Below are positions 1-11,915 of a stretch of DNA of 64,000 nucleotides, one piece after another. Source of the DNA: Ichthyophis bannanicus (Eukaryota; Chordata; Amphibia; Gymnophiona; Ichthyophiidae). Below the pieces are notes generated by a model. It did not search any database and was not told where the DNA came from. It was given only the letters and a program-made list of their open reading frames with translations. The DNA lies in NCBI GenBank assembly GCA_033557465.1, contig CM066039.1:46591788-46655787 (forward strand), read 5' to 3'. The position numbers and the translations under genes are program-made. The stretch's first letter is position 1. Each line of letters opens with the position of its first letter.

Positions 1-225
1 CATGGCATCCATAAAGCATTGAGGGCAAACAAGAACAATAAAAAGCTGCTCAGGATTCATTATCTATTTTATTGCTGACGATTATATTAACAGTGTTTCA
101 GTGTTTTGCTAACTGTTTTTCAAATGATAATGCTTCCTTTTACTCGCTCTTGCAAGCTTTCTGAAAAATAACTCGTAACTCCAACTGTCCAGTTTTCTTT
201 AATCTCAGCAGCAAATACATCCTAG

Positions 226-430
226 AGCTGGCCCAGTGGTACAGGAGCTGTGTTTTGATTTGTCATGTGAAAGAACTGGGTTTGATGCCCGGATCAGGTC
301 TTTCGTTCCTCAAGCTGTTCAGGTCTAGGGGTGCTTTGAACTAGTCATTGTGCAATGGCGACACCTAGTGGCCACGCAAGCTGGATTCTAGGGAGAACTG
401 TGATTTGTGGTCCCTGGTTGAGGCCTATTA
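226..430 (+). mobile_element. tRNA-derived SINE-like element
   Basis: The segment opens with a Pol III A-box-like word (TGGCCCAGTGGT) and about 55 bases later has a B-box-like word (GGGTTTGATGCC), the spacing expected of a tRNA-derived head. A non-tRNA body follows. The family differs from the two SINE families seen elsewhere in this window. The 3' boundary is uncertain and no target-site duplication was found. Confidence 0.45.
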
Positions 431-1514
431 CCATGAAGGTTGAGCTGAGTTAGGATGGAGATAGAACTACAGTGGGAAAATACTCAGGTAGTTGTAAATG
501 AAGACTCATAGCTGAAAAGCCCAACAGAGACCAGTTCTGACTGAGCTGGGAGCACGGAAGAGCAGGAAGATTCTGCTGGGTCAAAAAACCCTCCGAAAAA
601 CAAGACATTCTGTACCTTGATGCTGTGCTTCTTTCCTTGAGCTGTCTGACTGCAGGAAGTGTCCTGAGTAATACCAGTATGTACCTCACTCTGAAACTGC
701 GATTCCCCATTTTACTCTCTATGAGCTATTTCTTCACAGAAAGGGTGGTGGATGGCGGAGAAAGCCAAAACAAGAACAGAATTCAAGAAAACCTATAGCA
801 AGCAGGGAGGATCCCTGGTGGCAGAGAAGAGGGGGCTATGGCATTGCACCAGAAATTCAACTGGACAGACTGGATGGGTCTTATAGAGTCATTACCTTCG
901 TTGCATTCTCAGTTTCTGTGTTAAACTGACAGTCGGTACTGGCTAGCCCTCATTACCATGCCTCAAATCAATAAAATTCTCTTGTAAACAGTGAGTATTG
1001 CAGGGTTGTTACTGACTGGAGACTCATTAGCATAATCTTGAGTTTCTGTCTCTCCCATTTCACCAGACTCTATTCTCAGAAACTGACATTAATTTGGCAG
1101 CAGGAGTTTTGTGACCAATTTTCCTTTTAACCGTCTTAATGTGAAAGGTTTTCTGTATGTGCTCAGCACTCGCCTGCTCTAAAGCTGTTCTGTGCTGCTT
1201 TGAAGCCTGAGATGACTGATGTTCACTTTCCTTCATTCCTGCTAACTCACGAGGCAGTAGTCAAAGGGATTTCTGCTGGGAGTTCAGTGTTGTTCACAGA
1301 CTGCTTACTTTACCTGGGTCCTAAAAGGGGCAGGTACAGGTTAGGGGCGTCACTGTACACACACACGTTCAGGCCTGTTCCTTGCACCTGCTTCCATTCT
1401 GCACATGTGGTGGCTTTCCAAAGACAAACTCTGTAGGGAGATCTATGGTGCTCCTTCCCTCTGCCCGCCTACAAGGCTCTACACACTTTTGTCTCAGCTA
1501 TCCTCTGGTCACTT
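431..1514. other. No gene recognised
   Basis: Unique-looking sequence without a coding signature. The short ORFs here show no recognisable domain, and I see no tRNA, repeat boundary or clear regulatory element. Confidence 0.4.
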
Positions 1515-4500
1515 TCCCCTTTCTATTGATTCCCTGCAGATATAGGATCCTCTTCTGTCTTTTGATTCCCTCTAGCTTAGTTTACTCTCCTGTCTCCTGA
1601 ATCCCTCCAGATGTGGGATCTTCCCCCATGGTGCCCTCCAGATGTGGGATCCTCCCCTGTCTCCTGATTCCTTTCAGATGTAGGATACTCTCCTGTTGCC
1701 TGATTCCCTCCAGATGTGGAATCCTCTCCTGTATTCTGAATTCCTCCAGATGTGAAATCTCCCCCTGTATCCCAATTCCCTCCAGATGTGGGATCCTCCC
1801 CTGTCTCCTGATTCCCTCCAGATGTGGAATACTCTCCTGTATCCCGAATCCCTCCAGATGTGGGATCCTCCTCTGTCTCCTGATCCCTTCCAGATGTAGG
1901 ATACTCTCCTACTGCCTGATTCTCTCCAGATGTGGAATACTCTCCTGTATCCCGAATCCCTCCAGATGTGGGATCCTCCTCTGTCTCCTGATCCCTTCCA
2001 GATGTAGGATACTCTCCTACTGCCTGATTCTCTCCAGATGTGGAATACTCTCCTGTATCCCAAATCCCTCCAGATGTGGGATCCTCCCCTGTCTCCTGAT
2101 TCCCTCCAGATGTGGAATACTCTCCTGTATCCTGATTCCCTCCTATGTGGGATCTTTCCCTGTTTCTTGATACCTTCCAGATATGGGATTCTGTCCTGTA
2201 TCCTGATTCTCTCCAGATGTGGGATTCTGTCCTGTCTCCTGATTCTCTCCAGATGTGGGATCCTCCCCTGTCTCCTGATTCTCTCCAGATGTGGGATTCT
2301 GTCCTGTCTCCTGATTCTCTCCAGATGTGGGATCCTCCCCTGTCTCCTGATTCTCTCCAGATGTGGGATCCTCCCCTGTCTCCTGATTCCCTCCAGATGT
2401 GGAATACTCTCCTGTATCCTGATTCCCTCCTATGTGGGATCTTTCCCTGTTTCTTGATACCCTCCAGATATGGGATTCTGTCCTGTATCCTGATTCTCTC
2501 CAGATGTGGGATCCTCCCCTGTCTCCTGATTCCCTCCAGATGTGGGATCCTCCCCTGTCTCCTGATTCTCTCCAGATGTGGGATCCTCCCCTGTCTCCTG
2601 ATTCCCTCCAGATGTGGAATACTCTCCTGTATCCTGATTCCCTCCTATGTGGGATCTTTCCCTGTTTCTTGATACCCTCCAGATATGGGATTCTGTTCTG
2701 TCTCCTGATTCTCTCCAGATGTGGGATCCTCCCCTGTCTCCTGATTCTCTCCAGATGTGGGATTCTGTCCTGTCTCCTGATTCTCTCCAGATGTGGGATC
2801 CTCCCGTCTCCTGATTCTTTCCAGATGTGGGATCCTCCCCTGTCTCCTGATTCTCTCCAGATGTGGGATTCTGTCCTGTCTCCTGATTCTCTCCAGATGT
2901 GGGATCCTCCCCTGTCTCCTGATTCTCTCCAGATGTGGGATTCTGTCCTGTCTCCTGATTCTCTCCAGATGTGGGATCCTCCCCTGTCTCCTGATTCTCT
3001 CCAGATGTGGGATCCTCCCCTGTCTCCTGATTCCCTCCAGATGTGGGATCCTCCCCTGTATCCTGATTCCCTCCTATGTGGGATCTTTCCCTGTTTCTTG
3101 ATACCTTCCAGATATGGGATTCTGTCCTGTCTCCCGATTCTCTCCAGATGTGGGATCCTCCCCTGTCTCCCGATTCTCTCCAGATGTGGGATCCTCCCCT
3201 GTCTCCTGATTCTCTCCAGATGTGGAATACTCTCCTGTATCCCGAATCCCTCCAGATGTGGGATCCTCCCCTTTCTCCTGATTCCCTCCAGATGTGGAAT
3301 ACTCTCCTGTATCCTGATTCCCTCCTATGTGGGATCTTTCCCTGTTTCTTGATACCCTCCAGATGTGGGATCCTCCCCTGTCTCCTGATTCTCTCCAGAT
3401 GTGGGATCCTCCCCTGTCTCCTGATTCCCTCCAGATGTGGGATCCTCCCCTGTCTCCTGATTCCCTCCAGATGTGGGATCCTCCCCTGTCTCCTGATTCT
3501 CTCTATATGTGGGATCCTCCCCTGTCTCCTGATTCCCTCCAGATGTGGAATACTCTCCTGTATCCTGATTCCCTCCTATGTGGGATCTTTCCCTGTTTCT
3601 TGATACCCTCCAGATATGGGATTCTGTCCTGTCTCCTGATTCTCTCCAGATGTGGGATCCTCCCCTGTCTCCTGATTCTCTCCAGATGTTGGATTCTGTC
3701 CTGTCTCCTGATTCTCTCCAGATGTGGGATTCTCCCCTGTCTCCTGATTCTCTCCAGATGTGGGATCCTCCCCTGTCTCCTGATTCCCTCCTGATGTGGG
3801 ATCCTCCCCTGTCTCCTGATTCTCTCCAGATGTGGGATCCTCCCCTGTCTCCTGATTCCCTCCAGATGTGGAATACTCTCCTGTATCCTGATTCCCTCCT
3901 GTGTGGGATCTTTCCCTGTTTCTTGATACCTTCCAGATATGGGATTCTGTCCTGTCTCCCGATTCTCTCCAGATGTGGGATCCTCCCCTGTCTCCCGATT
4001 CTCTCCAGATGTGGGATCCTCCCCTGTCTCCTGATTCTCTCCAGACGTGGAATACTCTCCTGTATCCCGAATCCCTCCAGATGTGGGATCCTCCCCTGTC
4101 TCCTGATTCCCTCCAGATGTGGAATACTCTCCTGTATCCTGATTCCCTCCTATGTGGGATCTTTCCCTGTTTCTTGATACCCTCCAGATATGGGATTCTG
4201 TCCTGTATCCTGATTCTCTCCAGATGTGGGATCCTCCCCTGTCTCCTGATTCTCTCCAGATGTGGGATCCTCCCCTGTCTCCTGATTCTCTCCAGATGTG
4301 GGATCCTCCCCTGTCTCCTGATTCTCTCCAGATGTGGGATCCTCCCCTGTCTCCTGATTCCCTCCAGATGTGGAATACTCTCCTGTATCCTGATTCCCTC
4401 CTATGTGGGATCTTTCCCTGTTTCTTGATACCCTCCAGATATGGGATTCTGTCCTGTCTCCTGATTCTCTCCAGATGTGGGAATCTGTCCTGTCTCCTGA

Positions 4501-5125
4501 TTCTCTCCAGATGTGGGATCCTCCCCTGTCTCCTGATTCTCTCCAGATGTGGGATCCTCCCCTGTCTCCTGATTCCCTCCAGATGTGGGATCCTCCCCTG
4601 TCTCCTGATTCTCTCCAGATGTGGGATCCTCCCCTGTCTCCTGATTCCCTCCAGATGTGGAATACTCTCCTGTATCCCGATTCCCTCCTATGTGGGATCT
4701 TTCCCTGTTTCTTGATACCCTCCAGATATGGGATTCTGTCCTGTCTCCTGATTCTCTCCAGATGTGGGATTCTGTCCTGTCTCCTGATTCTCTCCAGATG
4801 TGGGATCCTCCCCTGTCTCCTGATTCTCTCCAGATGTGGGCTCCTCCCCTGTCTCCTGATTCTCTCCAGATGTGGGATCCTCCCCTGTCTCCTGATTCTC
4901 TCCAGATGTGGGATCCTCCCCTGTCTCCTGATTCTTTCCAGATGTGGGATCCTCCCCGTCTCCTGATTCTCTCCAGATGTGGGATCCTCCCCTGTCTCCT
5001 GATTCTCTCCAGATGTGGGATCCTCCCCTGTCTCCTGATTCCCTCCAGATGTGGGATCCTCCCCTGTCTCCTTATTCCCTTCAGATGTAGGATACTCTCT
5101 TGATTTCCCTAGGATGCTGGATCCT
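1515..5125. repeat. 36-bp minisatellite with higher-order repeats
   Basis: Roughly 100 tandem copies of a 36-bp pyrimidine-rich monomer, most carrying a BamHI-type GGATCC. A divergent 35-bp marker unit, beginning CCTCCTATGTGGGATCTTTC, recurs ten times, with its ATG (or GTG) near 2145, 2432, 2647, 3076, 3327, 3578, 3901, 4152, 4403 and 4690. The spacings are 287, 215, 429, 251, 251, 323, 251, 251 and 287. These equal 36n-1, except 429, which reflects a 2-bp deletion near 2805. The common higher-order unit is therefore seven monomers. The marker is preceded by a variant with GGAATACTCTCCTG and followed by one with AGATATGGGATTC. Edges at both ends are diverged. Because 36 is divisible by three and the monomer lacks stops, open frames of up to 306 codons appear on both strands; I do not regard them as genes. 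Confidence 0.95.
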
Positions 5126-6470
5126 GTCTTCTCTTAACATGAGGACACACTTGTTTTCTGAGGTCGTGTGCTTCAGGGTTTAAACATCTCATAGCTTCTG
5201 ACGTAGCAAAAGTACTGTACTGTCCCAAATTCCATCAATAACATGCTTAAAACATATGATATGTCTTATATGAACCACAGACCTATCTGTCCTCACTGTC
5301 AAGGGTTGGACATAAGGGCTCTTATGCATGGGGGGAAGCACATGTTTAAAGGCTTTACTTACAACCTCACGCTGGTTCCAGAAAAAACAGTTCACACGGA
5401 TCTTGAGGTTCCCAAAGTATTTCTTTATTTTCAAAATTGAAACAGAAGATCAAACGTCAAACCAAGCTGCAGTTTTTAAAATAATCCATCCAAAAGCAAG
5501 AACAGGATTTATTCAGTACAAGGGACTTCTTCAAGATGAGTACGATTGAGCAGAAGAATGAGCTGCTTCCAGTCTCAGCCCTAGAAAACTGTGCGGGCTT
5601 AAGGCAAACGTACAGAGGTCTTCTACTGGAACCAGGCAGTTTCCAACTCTTTCCAGTCCAAGATGTTAATTCACCTGTGGGTAAGAACCTTGACCCCGGA
5701 TGAACACAAGTGCAGGACCCTCCCCTCTATCCCATACCCTGGGGCTCTTCACCACACAGAATGGGCTTATCCTAACAAACCTGCAGGTAAGATGGTCTTA
5801 ATCTTGAAATGAGTAGAGTTATATTATTTGAACCCTTGTCTCTCCCTCACTAACTCCTCTAGTTACACCTATTGCTGCTCCTAAGCCCAGAAAAGAAAGC
5901 TGGTTGCAGCAGGAGCACTGTTTGCATTTAAACAGGGAAAAGAGTAATTAAACCAGAGGCTTCCGTCTTCAACTGAGCTAATCGTCTATGGAAAATTGGA
6001 TTGTGAGAGTTTGGCAATGAGGTAGAATAGCAGGCTTATATTTGTAGTGCATCAGCTTTCAGTCCCGGTAATTGTGTGTTCTGTTTCTCCATATTTAAAT
6101 GGTGCATCCCCCCTGGGTCAGACAATGCTCTTACCTGCTGTATCTCTGCGATGATCAGAGATGTGATTCTAACCCCCTTTGCTTTTTGCTAAGTAATATC
6201 CCGGCTGCACCATCTGTAAGAGGTAACATTTCGAAGACCTTAAGTATTACGTTTGAAGCCCAGCTGAGCCGGGCAATCCTAGCTTTGAATTATAAAGCAT
6301 CTATCTTTCAAGAAGTGATACTGAGCATGACCCAAGATGCTTTATAATCTAACACTTCAGAGGCATCCATGCAACCAACTCTAGTGTGGAAAGCCTGTCT
6401 ATTGGAATGGGTGCCTTGTCTGCCTGGGAACTCCAAAGGGGCTGAGAAAAAAGAAGTAATATTGACATTA
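5126..6470. other. No gene recognised
   Basis: No coding signature, tRNA or clear repeat boundary. Small ORFs at 5189-5549 and 6099-6584 have no recognisable domain. Confidence 0.35.
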
Positions 6471-7157
6471 ATGTTGCTTTGTTATATTTATTTATTTTTT
6501 AACTTATACACTGGTTCTGGAGCAGTGAACAATCATAACATCATCAATAAATACAAGACAACAATAAATCACAATATGACATAAAAGCACAAACAATCTA
6601 AAATTACACCGATACAATATTGGCATAAAAACATATATTATTTGAAAAACCGTCCATCTCTGGGTATCAGAGCGGTTTACAATCAAGTTAAAATAAAAAA
6701 TACAATGTCAAATAAAAGGGAGTAAGAAATGAGCAAACTGTGGTAGGGAAGGGAAATGGAAGGAATGGAAGGGACGGAAAAAGCCACTGTGTCATTGTTA
6801 TCTGCAATCTCTCCTATGGTTAGTAAAAACTGAGACTGCTGGGCCTATGGATTGTGAGTTGAGTAAAAGCTAGCTCAAAGAAGTAAGCCTTCAAATTTTT
6901 CTTGAAATTTCTGAGGGAAGATTCTTCTCTCAGGTAACTGTGAAGTGAGAGCATAGGAGGTAGATGTTCTGGTTGATTCAAGTCGAACTGTGCTTCTGGT
7001 TGGTGTTACCAATAAATATGCATTAAGAGACCATAAAATTTGATTGGGTGTGTAGACAATTAAGTGTTTGGAAAGATACCCAGGAATATCAGAGTAAAAT
7101 GCATTATGGGCCAAGACCAAAATCTTGAATTTTATCCCCCAGTTTTGGGAAGTCAAT

Positions 7158-7635
7158 GGCTTTCATTTTTATTAGCAGCATTTAACTCTCGCCTTTCCAG
7201 TGGTTCAAGGAGAGTTGCATTCAGGTACTGTAGGCATTTCTCTGTCCCCATAGGGCTTATAATCTAAGGACCTGATATTCAGTGCTGATGGTAGCATGAT
7301 TGCAGTAGCTAGCCGCGGATGCTGATCATTAAAAATGGATATTCAGTGCTGGGGTCACATGTAGCTTGGCATTGAATATCCAGGGTCGCCAGAATTGGGA
7401 CGTGTAATGGTGTTATTTAGGGATATTTACTGAATATCCCTCTAAGCGGCATTTACATGGCTTATAGGTCTGTAAATTGTGTAAATGCCTTTGAATATCA
7501 GGCCCTAAGTTTGTACCTGAGGCAGTGGAAGGTTAAGTGACTTGCTCAAGGCCACAAGGAGTACTAGTGGGATTTGAACCCTGGTCTTTCTCGTCCCTAG
7601 CTGTTGCCCTAATCACTAGGCTACTCCTCCCTTTT
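7158..7635 (-). mobile_element. tRNA-headed SINE with L2 tail, split by a MITE
   Basis: Read on the minus strand from 7635: an A-box-like GTAGCCTAGTGATTAG, a B-box GGGTTCAAATCCC, then the shared core CTTGTGGCCTTGAGCAAGTC and an L2-type tail ending near 7158. The unit is interrupted at 7268-7505 by a MITE. The same family occurs at 21441-21718 and 26396-26605. A tail shared with L2 suggests mobilisation by L2 (inference from the known MIR/L2 relationship). Confidence 0.75.
7268..7505. mobile_element. GGGCCYGATATTCA MITE, copy A (TSD TAA)
   Basis: Ends are GGACCTGATATTCA and TGAATATCAGGCCC, i.e. inverted repeats. TAA precedes (7265-7267) and follows (7506-7508). Removing the element restores a normal SINE tail reading AATCTAAGTTTGTACC, matching the sister copies. 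A 3-bp TWA duplication fits PIF/Harbinger-type elements. Length 238 bp, shorter than copies B and C. Confidence 0.75.
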
Positions 7636-7884
7636 ATGAACAGAGGGGTCACATAGTCAAATTTGCAGGCATTGTGTAGTAGTTTTATGGCCGTATTAGG
7701 TTGACTGCTGAAATGCCCTCAGAATAAGTTAATAAAAGATCATATTATGAACTTACCTTAAGCAATAAAAATGAGGCTTTAAGTGATTTTCTAAAAGGAT
7801 ATAGTGTTTGCACCAGTCTAAGATCCAGAGGCATGGCGTACCAGCAGGTTGGATCTACAGAAGAGATGGCTGTGAGGCTAATTA

Positions 7885-8575
7885 TGAACGGGGACCCATG
7901 TGGCCCATCCGGACGTCCAAAAACTGGACGGGCAAGATCGGCACCCGATTCTGAACCTGCCGGAGCTAGATATTCCCGTGGGATCAGAATTGAGTGCAGA
8001 CGGGCAGGACGTGCTCCGATTCCAAGCCGCCGCATGTCCTGCGGGTTCCTCGTCCAACCCTTCCAATGCTTCTGAGTGGCAGACAGTGCAGTGGTGACCC
8101 GTCGCCATGGCACCAGGGCACAGGGCAGAAGCCCCGATCCCCTGCAGGTTTTTAAAAGATGATTTCCCACCACTCGACCCCCAAATGGGCCTGCTGAGGC
8201 CGAGATTCAGGCTGCAGGGAATCCCCTGCTACTCCTCACCTGCTGTGCGGGGGCCGATGGGGCTGATCGCCCTGACTGGGGGGGACTTATTCCACCTCCG
8301 AGGTAGAATAAGTTCCCCTGGCCATCTCTGCTTCCCTGGACGTACAGGGTCACAACCACGATCAGCCCTGTACGTCTGGGTCAGGGTCCCACCTCTGCCC
8401 CACCCACGCCCCTCCTCCGGTCCTCCCCCTCCCGCCGCCATCCAGGCTTCCCCGCACAATGCAGCCATACATTCGGGGAGCCTGGAGGTGGGAATCTGTT
8501 CCCTGTGAATAGCAGGGGTTGGACGTCCAGGTCAGACATCCATCCCCACTATTCGGGGATTGGAATGACCCCATG
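7885..8575 (-). repeat. GC-rich multi-hairpin repeat, copy 1
   Basis: GC-rich block with consecutive stem-loops: 7946-7992 (CGATTCTGA with TCAGAATTG); 8285-8313 (ACTTATTCCACCTC with a 13/14 complementary arm); 8339-8376 (GACGTACAGGG with CCCTGTACGTC, perfect); about 8441-8487 (CCAGGCTTCCCCG with CGGGGAGCCTGG, one bulge); and 8507-8556 (GAATAGCAGGGG with CCCCACTATTC, imperfect). The order of stems is the reverse of copies 2 and 3, so I place this copy on the opposite strand. No protein signature; the ORFs here are shadows of GC-rich sequence. Confidence 0.7.
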
Positions 8576-8589
8576 TATGTTTAGAGCAG

Positions 8590-9060
8590 AAGTTATCAAC
8601 CCAGGCCTTGGGACATCTGTGTGTAAAACTTAGGAGAAAGCAGATCAGCGTTTAGGAGAATAGAAATGTTTTCTGGTGTGATTTACTCACACGTGGCTTT
8701 GTGGAGGGGCTATTCCTTACCGTGCCTACGAAACGTACAGGTGTCCTCCACAAACCACTGTGTCAGACAAAATGTTAAACACACAACTTTTCCCACTGGC
8801 ATGCCTGTAAACAACTATTACCCCATGCTGAAAATTGCTATTTTAAATTTCGCTATGGATATGTTGCCCTTAGCTCAAAAGATTTATGTGCGTGTATCTG
8901 GTACCTGAGGTACATTTAGCGCAGATGTTTTGTGCATATCTGCTTTGCTTATGACATACCAGCACATAACGTTTGCGGTGCTGTTGTGCTTAAAAACCGT
9001 GCACAGGACTTTTAGTAAACGGCTCTAACACCGGCTTTCTGCATTGGTCCCTCTGTTTGG
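8590..9060. mobile_element. Possible DNA-transposon fragment
   Basis: The right end (CACCGGCTTTCTGCATTGG, about 9032-9050) is the reverse complement of a sequence near the window end (CCGATGCAGAAAGCTGGTG, about 63841-63859). This suggests the terminal repeats of one family. The left edge and interior are undefined, and no target duplication was found. Confidence 0.35.
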
Positions 9061-9470
9061 AACAACAAGAAAATGTCCCAAATCTTAGGGGACTTGAGGC
9101 AGGATTTCTCCTCTGGGAGACCCATTGATAGTCCATTTCTCTCTGATATGCCCATTTATTCAGGTTTGGTATGGAAGGGGCAGGGGATGGTTTACAAAAA
9201 AAGAGAATTTCAAAATCAAAATATTCTGGACCCTATTTACTGCTTGTTAATTCCCTGTACGCTTGGTCTGCCATTTTTTCCTGTAACATAATAAGAATTT
9301 TCATTTAAATATTTTCAAATGTTTGTATTGTGTCTTCTTTATCATATTTCTTTATGTTTTTTCTAGTTCATCCCTTTTTGCGATTCCTTCACTTTTCATT
9401 TTCACTGCTCTTTTATTGCTCTACCTTTACCTTATTTATTCACTTTCCATTTCTCCCCTCTAATTTTTAT

Positions 9471-9834
9471 GGGCCCGATATTCAGCGGTGGCAGCTAGCA
9501 CGATTATAGCGCCTAGTTGTTGCTGATAAACACTAAATCAGAAGATTCAATGCCGGGTTCATATCCGGCCACTGACATTGAATATCTGGGTCAGCCGCCG
9601 AAGCAGGAAGCTAACATGTCGCGGTGATATTCAGCAGCTGCCTGGTTAACTTCAGCAGAAAAAATTAGGACAGACATTCTGTGCCTAACTTTTGCCACCA
9701 AGGGATAACCGGCTAGCATCGGGGCATTTAGCAACCATACCTGTGGATATGCAGGTGCACTAACCGTGTTATTGATGCTGAATATCCACCTTAGCGACAT
9801 ATTTACAGTTTGCAGACCTTTGAATATCGGGCCC
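9471..9834. mobile_element. GGGCCYGATATTCA MITE, copy B
   Basis: Ends are GGGCCCGATATTCA and TGAATATCGGGCCC, perfectly inverted over 14 bp. The interior carries several internal ATATTCA/TGAATAT words and the block GTGCCTAACTTTTGCCACCA, shared with copy D. The flanks (TAT and TGT) do not form a clean duplication, so one side has probably mutated. Confidence 0.75.
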
Positions 9835-10335
9835 TGTTTTTTTCCTACACCTATCCATCCATTCTATTTTCCTTGGCTTTTCTTCTAGATCTTTCCATCC
9901 TGTTTTTGTGTCCCTTCTTATTCTGGACTCATTCCTAAGTTCTGTTTCTTTTCTGTCGTTTCTTTTGGTTTTTCTTTTCTTTCTCTTTCTACTACTCATG
10001 GAATTTGCTAGACTCTTCCATTCTCCCTTTCCTTCTCTCTCTCACACATACACACACCTTATTCCCCTCTTCTTTCACATACATCCTTCTTTCTCACACA
10101 CTCATTTTTCCACTCTTCTCCCACATATATTTTTCCCAGCCCTCATCTGTCTATTCAATCCCGCGTCCCTTTCCTTTGCCCTCTATTCTTCTCTCTTTGA
10201 TTTCTCTCTTTTTCCTTATCATGTCGCACGCACCCCTTCCTAACCTCTTTTTTTCCCCACTCCTTCCCTCCATCGCCTTTCTTCTTTTACGTTCCTCTCT
10301 CCCGCATCACTGGGGCCCTTTGGTCTCTGCTGGAG
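9835..10335. repeat. Pyrimidine-rich low-complexity tract
   Basis: Plus strand is almost entirely C/T with short CA runs. The ORFs across it are compositional artefacts (Ser/Leu/Phe-rich plus-strand, Arg/Glu/Lys-rich minus-strand). No gene inferred. Confidence 0.7.
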
Positions 10336-11251
10336 TTCTCCTAGCCAGACGCAATATGAGAAACCGGGTCTCTGAGTAGTTGCAGTGCTGTCGTTCTCAG
10401 TGACCTCTCTCCTCACTTTTGCTTTGACCATGAACTGCAATGGTGGAGGTAAAGGACCATAGGGAAAGACAACATTTCCAATGCACAGAGTCCTTATTGC
10501 CCGACTTGCTATTATCGCTCCACAGTGGACAAGCAGAATGGGAGAAAGTGTCCTGGAGTAGTCCATCCATGTTGCATTTCATCATCTAGTCCCAAAACTT
10601 CCTCATCTGGCAGGAGTATCCCACCAAATGGAGGAGACTTCACAGGTATGAGTGACCAGCAGAGGGAAAGGCGAGAAAAAGAGTTCGCACGTGTCTCCGA
10701 TTTTTTGTATAACAATTCCAAATCATTTTATGCTAATCCGGTGAAGGGTGTTGTACAGCCTGGGAGATTCCAGTTTTCTCCAAGAACAATATGGCTACTA
10801 CATTTTTGCAGTTCGGAGATAAAAGGCAGAGAGAGACAGTGGGAAGTGCTTGTAGCAGCAATTGAGAATGTATCTGTGCAAGGATGGCTGTGTCGGATAG
10901 CAGGTGTGTGACAGCAGGAATATAAAGGTATGGAAGTGCAGTGGAGTGTAGCAGTTTAACTGACTGCATATTGCTGCTTGAAACCACTACAGAGACTCAC
11001 TCACATCGTGATTTGATTTTCAATTTTGTGTAATTAGTTTTATATCCTACTTAAAGATTGATTTTCTAAGGTGTGACTCTGTGGCAGTGTGATTGCAACT
11101 GTTTATAAGTACGAGCATGTTTGTGACAGTGCAACAGGGTCGTGTGTGGGGGTCGTAAGGCAAGTTGGTGTCAGTGTGTTAGCAGGTATGTGACAGCGTG
11201 ACTCTATGAAGGTGGGGTATTAGGGATACTGTATTTGGATGGTGCAGACAG
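10336..11251. other. No gene recognised
   Basis: Contains an open frame at 10525-10911 (128 codons) whose product has no domain I recognise and no homologue visible in the window. From about 11050 the sequence becomes TGTGACAG-rich, a degenerate simple repeat. Confidence 0.3.
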
Positions 11252-11915
11252 CAGGGCCGGGACAAGGTTATTAGACATCCTAGGCACACCTTCAGCCTTG
11301 CGACCCCTCACAATGAACTATTAGACCTTTAACAACCCTTCCGCGATTTTGCTAATTAAACTCAATCATAATCTTAACACCATCTCTCCCAAAAAATCCT
11401 ATAAACGTGCATGTTTGGACATCATAATTTTAAATGTTCAACTTTGTTTTGTAAATATATACATGAGGAAAATTTCCACAAGCCACTAACTACTAATTAT
11501 TATTTGTATAGTGCTACAAGGAATATGTAGTGCTGCATATCTAGACACGGTCCCCGCTCATCAGAACTTACCATCTAATCAAGGCTAACAACATCACAAA
11601 ACTGGGGACTAGAGTATGGTAGGATACATATAAATGGTGAACAAAAGAGTGAGGGGCATCAGGACCCAAAAGCAGCCTCAAAGAGGTGGTTTTTTAGCCT
11701 GGATTTAAGTTACAAGGACAAATGGACTATGTGACAATTTCTCATTCTTCTTACAGGTAAAAGTAAGCACTGATGAGTCTCTGAGTTTGTGTGACTGTTA
11801 ACGCCCATTGCTTTGCATTGACTGTAGCTGCTCTTTGCTGCCCCTTCCCCCCCCCCCCCCCGAAACAGCTACCCTATGCAACTGCCTAATCTGCCTGGTG
11901 GTTGGCCCAGCCCTG
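11252..11915. mobile_element. hAT-like non-autonomous element, interrupted
   Basis: The left end begins CAGGGCCGGGACAAGG and the right end finishes GGCCCAGCCCTG, inverted repeats of the CAGGG type used by hAT elements. Inner segments (CCTAGGCACACC on the left, CCCTATGCAACTGCC on the right) resemble each other in inverted sense. A minus-strand L2 piece sits in the middle, with a 14-C homopolymer near 11848. I could not define a convincing 8-bp duplication. Similar fragments lie near 61440-61495 and 63005-63080. Confidence 0.45.
11490..11715 (-). mobile_element. L2 (L2-A family) 3'UTR fragment
   Basis: It shares CCCAAAAGCAGCCTCAAAGA and the surrounding 200 bp with 28860-29065, the 3'UTR of L2-A, in the same orientation. 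No coding part is present. It lies within the hAT-like element and presumably inserted into it. Confidence 0.65.

Larger units (their letters stand above)
6484..7730 (-). mobile_element. L2-like LINE 3' end (L2-D), interrupted by a SINE
   Basis: On the minus strand, near 7640-7725, I read a decayed LINE segment containing LLHNACKFDYVTPLF. It continues past a SINE insertion into GIKFKILVLAHNAF, SKHLIVYTPNQ and ERRIFPQKFQEKFEG, at about 6875-7156. This order matches the C-terminal region after the reverse transcriptase in L2-clade LINEs. The 3' tail lies at about 6484-6720, with the characteristic 'GCGGTTTACAATC' block and A/T-rich end. The element is 5' truncated and not coding-competent. Confidence 0.7.

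Noticed and set aside
1613..5103. Long ORFs (up to 306 codons) encoding 12-residue repeats
   Set aside because: They come from a 36-bp tandem repeat without stops, open in several frames and on both strands, with no start context or domain.
1515..5125. CRISPR array
   Set aside because: Vertebrate-type DNA; directly abutting 36-bp monomers without unique spacers make it a minisatellite.
7833..8574. Pro/Gly/Arg-rich ORFs on both strands
   Set aside because: They are frames across the GC-rich hairpin repeat; the other two copies do not preserve them.
9908..10379. Ser/Leu/Phe-rich ORFs that look like membrane proteins
   Set aside because: Low-complexity pyrimidine tract; the amino-acid bias follows base composition.
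10525..10911. 128-codon ORF considered as a host exon
   Set aside because: No recognisable domain, no convincing splice context, and a shorter minus ORF overlaps it.
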